DNA of 18,074 nucleotides from an uncultured Lachnospiraceae bacterium (lineage in GTDB: Bacteria > Bacillota > Clostridia > Lachnospirales > Lachnospiraceae). Location of the stretch: the NCBI GenBank assembly GCA_958428365.1, contig CAUAFT010000023.1, forward strand, positions 1 through 18,074, read 5' to 3'. Positions within the stretch are counted from its first letter, which is position 1; the number at the start of each line of letters is the position of its first letter. Shown here piece after piece: positions 14,480-18,074 of this stretch. The position numbers and the translations under genes are program-made. Under the pieces are notes generated by a model. It had not been told where the DNA came from, made no database searches, and saw nothing but the letters and a program-made list of their open reading frames with translations.

Positions 14480-14497
14480 TTATCCACGTTATCCACA
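14480..14497 (+). promoter_or_regulatory. Tandem pair of DnaA boxes (pair 2)
   Basis: TTATCCACG (14480-14488) directly followed by TTATCCACA (14489-14497). With two preceding bases, the 20-mer at 14478-14497 matches the one at 14324-14343 at 19 of 20 positions. The pair ends 47 bp before the -35 of the next promoter. Confidence 0.8.
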
Positions 14498-14534
14498 ATC
14501 GCCGAATCCCCTGATAATCAGAGGGTTCGGCGAT
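14498..14534. repeat. 37-nt near-perfect hairpin
   Basis: ATCGCCGAA (14498-14506) pairs with TTCGGCGAT (14526-14534), CCC (14508-14510) with GGG (14523-14525) and CTGA (14511-14514) with TCAG (14518-14521), with single-base bulges at 14507 and 14522 and a TAA loop. It has no T tract, so it is not a normal terminator. It abuts DnaA pair 2 and ends 10 bp before the -35. Confidence 0.75.
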
Positions 14535-14544
14535 GATCGTGCTC

Positions 14545-14573
14545 TTCTCAATTCCGGAAACTTGTGCTATAAT
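14545..14573 (+). promoter_or_regulatory. Promoter of the helicase-loading operon
   Basis: TTCTCA (14545-14550), a 17-bp spacer and TATAAT (14568-14573) preceded by TGC, giving an extended -10 that can offset the weak -35. The start point would be near 14580, about 40 nt before the ATG at 14620. Confidence 0.7.
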
Positions 14574-14619
14574 TCACAACATATCATTTCGTAAAAAGGA
14601 AACGAAAGAGGGAGTTTTC

Positions 14620-15687
14620 ATGTCAAAAATCACATTACATACGGACAGTCCCGTTACCACGACCTGCGTCCCTAATTCATTTATCGACCATTACATGAGT
14701 CATGCCAGCGGGGAATACGTTAAGATCTATCTCTACCTGCTGCGCTGTATCAGCGGCAACAGGAGCGAACTGTCCATATCCAAAATGGCGGATAAATTCG
14801 AGCATACGGAAAAGGATATCAAGCGGGCGTTAAAATACTGGGAAAAGATGAACCTGCTCCGCTTAGAATATGACAAAGAAGGGGAACTGTCCAGTATCAA
14901 CTTCCTGGATTATCAGGTCTGCGAGGATACTGTTTATGAGACAGCGAATCCGAAAGAGGATGCCGCAGCAGCCGATCCCGCACCCCCTTCTGATGTAACG
15001 CCCCCGTCAGCTTCTGACCGGAAGACCTATTCCGTGGATGAGATCGACCAGTTCCGCAGCAAGGAGGAGGTAAAGACCCTGTTTTTTGTAGCGGAAAAAT
15101 ATATGTGTCATCCCCTCACCGCCACGGACGTCCAGACGATCCTGTACTGGTATGACACCCTGGGATTTTCTTCCGAGCTGATCGAGTATCTCATCGAATA
15201 CTGTGTGGAGAAGGGGCATTCCAATACCCGTTATATGGACAAGGTGGCCCTCTCCTGGGCGGATATGAACATCCGAACCGCACAGCAGGCGAAACAGGCT
15301 TCCAGCGTCCACAACCAGGCATATTACGCCGTGGTAAAGTCCCTGGGGATCAACAACCGGAGTCTGGTGCCCTATGAGATGGATTTCATCGAGAAATGGA
15401 TGAAAGAATACGGCTTCTCCCTGGATATCATTACCGAGGCGTGTAAGCGCACGATCCAGGCGATCCATCAGCCCAGCTTCGAGTACGCCGATACCATCTT
15501 ACATAGCTGGAAGGACAATAAGATCCACCACTTAGAGGATATCGCTGTTTTGGATGCTGCCTACAAAAAGACGAAAAAGCATCCTGCCGCGCCGAAGTCC
15601 GCCGGAAGCAAATTCAACAATTTCTCTCAGAGAAATTACAATTACGATCAGTTAGAACGTCAGCTTCTGAACCGTTCGATACAGTAA
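14620..15687 (+). CDS. DnaB/DnaD-family replication initiation protein
   Basis: Likely a primosomal protein that remodels origin DNA and helps load the replicative helicase. The 355-residue protein has an N-terminal region (about 15-110, YVKIYLYLLRC..LSISKMADKFEHTEKDIKRALKYWE) that reads as a winged helix like DDBH1. After a Pro/Ala-rich linker come two DnaD-like (DDBH2) domains, about 138-225 and 230-315. Each carries the Tyr-x3-Ile/Val-x3-Trp type motif (YMDKVALSW with Tyr205; YADTILHSW with Trp297). One DDBH1 plus two DDBH2 is the architecture of Bacillus DnaB, whereas DnaD has one DDBH2. An upstream ATG (14533) would fall inside the hairpin and before the promoter; AGAGGGAG precedes the chosen ATG. 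The helicase-loader gene follows 12 nt later. Confidence 0.87.
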   Translation: MSKITLHTDSPVTTTCVPNSFIDHYMSHASGEYVKIYLYLLRCISGNRSELSISKMADKFEHTEKDIKRALKYWEKMNLLRLEYDKEGELSSINFLDYQVCEDTVYETANPKEDAAAADPAPPSDVTPPSASDRKTYSVDEIDQFRSKEEVKTLFFVAEKYMCHPLTATDVQTILYWYDTLGFSSELIEYLIEYCVEKGHSNTRYMDKVALSWADMNIRTAQQAKQASSVHNQAYYAVVKSLGINNRSLVPYEMDFIEKWMKEYGFSLDIITEACKRTIQAIHQPSFEYADTILHSWKDNKIHHLEDIAVLDAAYKKTKKHPAAPKSAGSKFNNFSQRNYNYDQLERQLLNRSIQ

Positions 15688-15699
15688 AAAGGAGAAGTT

Positions 15700-16680
15700 A
15701 TGGCATTGACAAACGCCCAATACGATGAGATCATGCGGGGCTATGAGCTGCGGCAGACCGAGAGCCGCCACAGATTGGAGAAGCGCCGCGGGGAGCTGTA
15801 TGAAAAAATACCCGCATTACATGAGATCGACGAAGAGATCTCCTCTTCCTCCCTCGCCTGCGCAAGGCAGATGTTTTCGGGGGACGAGACCGCTCTTTCA
15901 AAGCTGCATCAGCGCATTGCCGCTTTACAAAAGAAGAAAGAGGAATACATCCTCTCTCTGGGCTATCCGGCAGATTATCTGGAACCGGATTACACCTGTC
16001 CCGACTGCCGGGACACCGGATACATTGACCGGAAACGCTGCCACTGCTTCAAACAGGCAGCCATCGATCTGGTCTACACCCAGTCCAACCTCAAAACGAT
16101 CCTGGAAAAAGAGAATTTTTCCACCTTTTCTTTTTCCTACTATTCCCCGGATCAGATCAATCCGGCAACGAACCTGTCGGCTCTGGAGACAGCGAAAAAC
16201 GCCGTCAGAGAATGTCGGCATTTTATCGCACAGTTTGATGAAGAATTTGCCAACCTCTTTCTCTACGGAGATACGGGAGTGGGCAAGACCTTCCTCTCCA
16301 ACTGCGTAGCAAAGGAGCTTTTGGATCAGGGGCATTCGGTGATCTATTTTACCTCCTTTGAGCTTTTTCACATTTTTGAAAAAAATGTCTTTGAGAGAGA
16401 CCGGGACATGAGGGAGCCTTATCAGAATATTTTTGACTGCGACCTGCTGATCATCGACGACCTGGGAACGGAGATGTCCAATTCCTTTACGGTCTCCCAG
16501 CTCTTTCTCTGTCTCAATGAGCGGATCCTGCGGAAAAAGTCCACGATCATTTCCACGAATCTGGGACTGAACCAGCTGGCGGAGATCTATTCGGAACGCA
16601 CCTTCTCCAGGATCTCTTCCAACTATACGATGATCAAGCTCTTCGGAGACGACATCCGCATCAAAAAGAAATTGCAATAA
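15700..16680 (+). CDS. DnaI/DnaC-type helicase loader ATPase
   Basis: A 326-residue AAA+ protein of the DnaC/DnaI/IstB group that would load the replicative helicase onto single-stranded DNA. Residues 1-95 are charged and helical, possibly coiled-coil. A zinc-binding motif follows (Cys100-P-D-Cys103..Cys114-H-Cys116), as in Bacillus DnaI. The AAA+ core has YGDTGVGKTFLS (Walker A, Gly190-Thr197), LLIIDDLGTE (Walker B), TIISTNL (sensor 1 type) and ERTFSRI with the probable arginine finger. AAGGAG lies 5-6 nt before the ATG. Pairing with a DnaB-like protein repeats the Bacillus dnaB-dnaI arrangement and argues against an IstB transposition helper, since no transposase is near. Confidence 0.9.
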   Translation: MALTNAQYDEIMRGYELRQTESRHRLEKRRGELYEKIPALHEIDEEISSSSLACARQMFSGDETALSKLHQRIAALQKKKEEYILSLGYPADYLEPDYTCPDCRDTGYIDRKRCHCFKQAAIDLVYTQSNLKTILEKENFSTFSFSYYSPDQINPATNLSALETAKNAVRECRHFIAQFDEEFANLFLYGDTGVGKTFLSNCVAKELLDQGHSVIYFTSFELFHIFEKNVFERDRDMREPYQNIFDCDLLIIDDLGTEMSNSFTVSQLFLCLNERILRKKSTIISTNLGLNQLAEIYSERTFSRISSNYTMIKLFGDDIRIKKKLQ

Positions 16681-16700
16681 GACTTTTTCTCTGCTATAAT
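16672..16700 (+). promoter_or_regulatory. Promoter of prs
   Basis: TTGCAA (16672-16677), a 17-bp spacer and TATAAT (16695-16700) with an extended TGC. The -35 lies within the last codons of the helicase-loader gene. No terminator separates the two genes, so read-through from the upstream operon is also possible. Confidence 0.68.
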
Positions 16701-16762
16701 TCTTTGTGGCTATTTGGAAATATTATCTATTCAACAAGTGAACAATATGGAGGAACTCAATC

Positions 16763-17941
16763 ATGGCAAATGATGAAAGAAATTTGGAAACTATTCCAGC
16801 CGGCACCCTTGGACTCGTGGCACTGGACAGCTGCGCAGAGCTGGGACAGAAAGTGGATCAGTATCTTGTAAAATGGAGAGAGACGAGACACAATGCGCAT
16901 AAGGACAACCTTGCGTTCAACGGCTATCAGCGTGATTCCTACATTGTGGAAGCCCTGACTCCGAGATTCGGCTCCGGAGAGGCGAAGGGAGTCATCAAAC
17001 AGTCTGTCCGGGGTTACGACCTCTACATTATGGTGGACGTTACCAATTACAGCCTGACCTATTCTCTCTGCGGACAGACCAACCACATGTCTCCTGACGA
17101 CCACTATTCCGATGTAAAGCGCATCATCGCCGCAGTGGGCGGCAAAGCCCGCCGCATTACCGTGATCATGCCTTTCCTGTATGAGAGCCGTCAGCATAAG
17201 AGAAGCTCCAGGGAATCCTTAGACTGCGCCATTGCATTGCAGGAGCTGACCGCCATGGGAGTGGACAACATCATCACCTTTGACGCCCATGATCCGAGAG
17301 TTCAAAACTCCATTCCATTAAAAGGATTCGAGACCGTACAGCCGGCTTACCAGTTCATTAAGGGAATCTGTAAGCATGTCAAGGACTTGCAGATCGACTC
17401 CGACCACATGATGGTTATCAGCCCGGATGAGGGCGGTACCAACCGTGCCGTATATCTTGCCAATGTCCTGGGACTGGACATGGGTATGTTCTACAAACGC
17501 CGGGATTACAGTAAGATCGTAGACGGACGCAACCCGATCGTAGCCCACGAGTTCTTAGGCTCCTCCGTGGAGGGCAAGGACGTGGTCATCATCGACGATA
17601 TGATCTCCTCCGGCGAGAGTATGATCGACGTTGCCACTGAATTGAAAAAACGCAAGGCAAACCGGATCTTCGCCGTTGCCACCTTCGGTCTGTTCACAAG
17701 CGGTCTGGATAAATTCGATAAGGCGGTGGAGGACGGAATCATCTACCGCGTGGTGACCACGAACCTGACCTATCAGACCCCGGAACTGTTGGAGAGACCT
17801 TATTATATCAACTGCGATATGAGTAAATATATCGCATATCTGGTGGATACTCTCAATCACGACACCACCATCAGCGATCTGCTGGATCCGTCCGACAGGA
17901 TCCACAACCTGCTCAAAAAATACAGAGCCGGAGAATATTAA
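16763..17941 (+). CDS. prs: Ribose-phosphate pyrophosphokinase (long clostridial form)
   Basis: Prs makes PRPP from ribose-5-phosphate and ATP, feeding purine, pyrimidine, NAD, histidine and tryptophan synthesis. At 392 residues it is longer than classical class I enzymes (about 315), with ~25 extra N-terminal residues and extensions around GYQRDSYIVEAL and at the C terminus. Recognised are the flexible ATP loop SRQHKRSSRES, FDAHDP (Asp-x-His metal site), ISPDEGGTNRA, YKRRD with Lys245, and the PRPP loop VVIIDDMISSGESM (Asp278-Asp279). The PRPP loop differs from the usual DDMIDTAGT. GGAGGA precedes the ATG by 7-8 nt. In many Firmicutes prs lies between glmU and pth; here it lies about 11 kb away behind primosome genes. 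A strong terminator follows. Confidence 0.92.
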   Translation: MANDERNLETIPAGTLGLVALDSCAELGQKVDQYLVKWRETRHNAHKDNLAFNGYQRDSYIVEALTPRFGSGEAKGVIKQSVRGYDLYIMVDVTNYSLTYSLCGQTNHMSPDDHYSDVKRIIAAVGGKARRITVIMPFLYESRQHKRSSRESLDCAIALQELTAMGVDNIITFDAHDPRVQNSIPLKGFETVQPAYQFIKGICKHVKDLQIDSDHMMVISPDEGGTNRAVYLANVLGLDMGMFYKRRDYSKIVDGRNPIVAHEFLGSSVEGKDVVIIDDMISSGESMIDVATELKKRKANRIFAVATFGLFTSGLDKFDKAVEDGIIYRVVTTNLTYQTPELLERPYYINCDMSKYIAYLVDTLNHDTTISDLLDPSDRIHNLLKKYRAGEY

Positions 17942-17953
17942 ACTATATTCAGA

Positions 17954-18012
17954 CAGAAAAAGAGAGGCGTAAAAGAGAGACGGAAAAGAAAAAGCGCCTC
18001 TCTTTTTTTCTG
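17954..18012 (+). terminator. Terminator of prs
   Basis: AAAAAGAGAGGCG (17957-17969) pairs with CGCCTCTCTTTTT (17995-18007), 13 bp, around a purine-rich 25-nt loop, ending in a T run. It starts 12 nt after the prs stop. Confidence 0.85.
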
Positions 18013-18074
18013 CCGTTACGGAGACCGTTTCAAGTTTTGTGTAAACGTCAAAAACTGATATAAGATTTGTGAAT
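18013..18074 (+). other. Intergenic end of window, possible weak promoter
   Basis: No gene is visible. TTGTGT (18036-18041) with TATAAG (18058-18063) 16 bp later could be a weak promoter for a gene beyond the window edge. Confidence 0.25.

Noticed and set aside
14326..14573. Chromosomal origin of replication (oriC)
   Set aside because: Only four good boxes, no dnaA or dnaN nearby and no DnaA-trio or 13-mer repeats seen. A regulatory or titration role fits better.
15925..16677. Minus-strand open frame of 250 codons opposite the helicase loader
   Set aside because: It lies opposite the zinc motif and AAA+ motifs of a clear gene, and no family is recognisable.
15700..16680. IstB-type transposition helper of an IS21 element
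   Set aside because: No IstA transposase or terminal repeats nearby. The DnaI-like zinc motif and the DnaB-like neighbour favour helicase loading.
1..18074. CRISPR array, defence island, prophage or toxin-antitoxin system
   Set aside because: No regularly spaced repeats, integrase, phage structural or toxin genes. All sizeable frames are assigned to housekeeping functions.

Overview
The window looks like chromosomal DNA of a low-to-moderate GC Firmicute, most likely a Lachnospiraceae-type Clostridium. The support is the SpoVG gene, the glgC-glgD pair, a clostridial-length (392 aa) ribose-phosphate pyrophosphokinase, AGGAGG-type ribosome binding sites, TTGaca/TATAAT promoters, a Gram-positive BirA operator and a primosome pair resembling DnaB-DnaI. 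Almost all of it is housekeeping sequence. I see no CRISPR array, phage, toxin-antitoxin or defence system, and no tRNA or rRNA.

Layout. (1) 1-49, minus strand: the 5' end of a bacterial class C-like group II intron that runs off the left edge. It sits directly behind an intrinsic terminator. (2) 55-6190, minus strand, read right to left: a stand-alone GlmU N-terminal (pyrophosphorylase) domain, pth, mfd and a SurA/PrsA-like lipoprotein foldase. A promoter precedes the first gene and another precedes the foldase. (3) 6269-9947, plus strand: a biotin operon bioY-bioB-bioD-bioA under a BirA operator that covers the promoter -35, closed by a strong terminator. bioF and the pimeloyl genes are absent. 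(4) 9976-12750, minus strand: glgC-glgD (glycogen) followed by spoVG. (5) 12868-14389, plus strand: murC with a terminator. (6) 14326-14573: an intergenic region with two tandem pairs of DnaA boxes, a 37-nt hairpin and a promoter. (7) 14620-17941, plus strand: a DnaB/DnaD-family replication initiation protein, a DnaI/DnaC-type helicase loader and prs, ending in a terminator. The last 60 bases hold no gene.

How the genes work together. The bio genes take up biotin or precursors and carry out the last three synthesis steps from KAPA. GlgC and GlgD make ADP-glucose for glycogen. The GlmU-like protein, MurC and Pth serve cell-wall precursor supply and translation. Mfd couples transcription to repair. 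The DnaB/DnaI-like pair would load the replicative helicase after DnaA opens the origin, and DnaA boxes lie directly upstream of that pair. The most interesting non-coding signal is this DnaA-box and hairpin region between murC and the helicase-loading genes. The most interesting protein detail is a biotin synthase that lacks one of the classical [2Fe-2S] cysteines.
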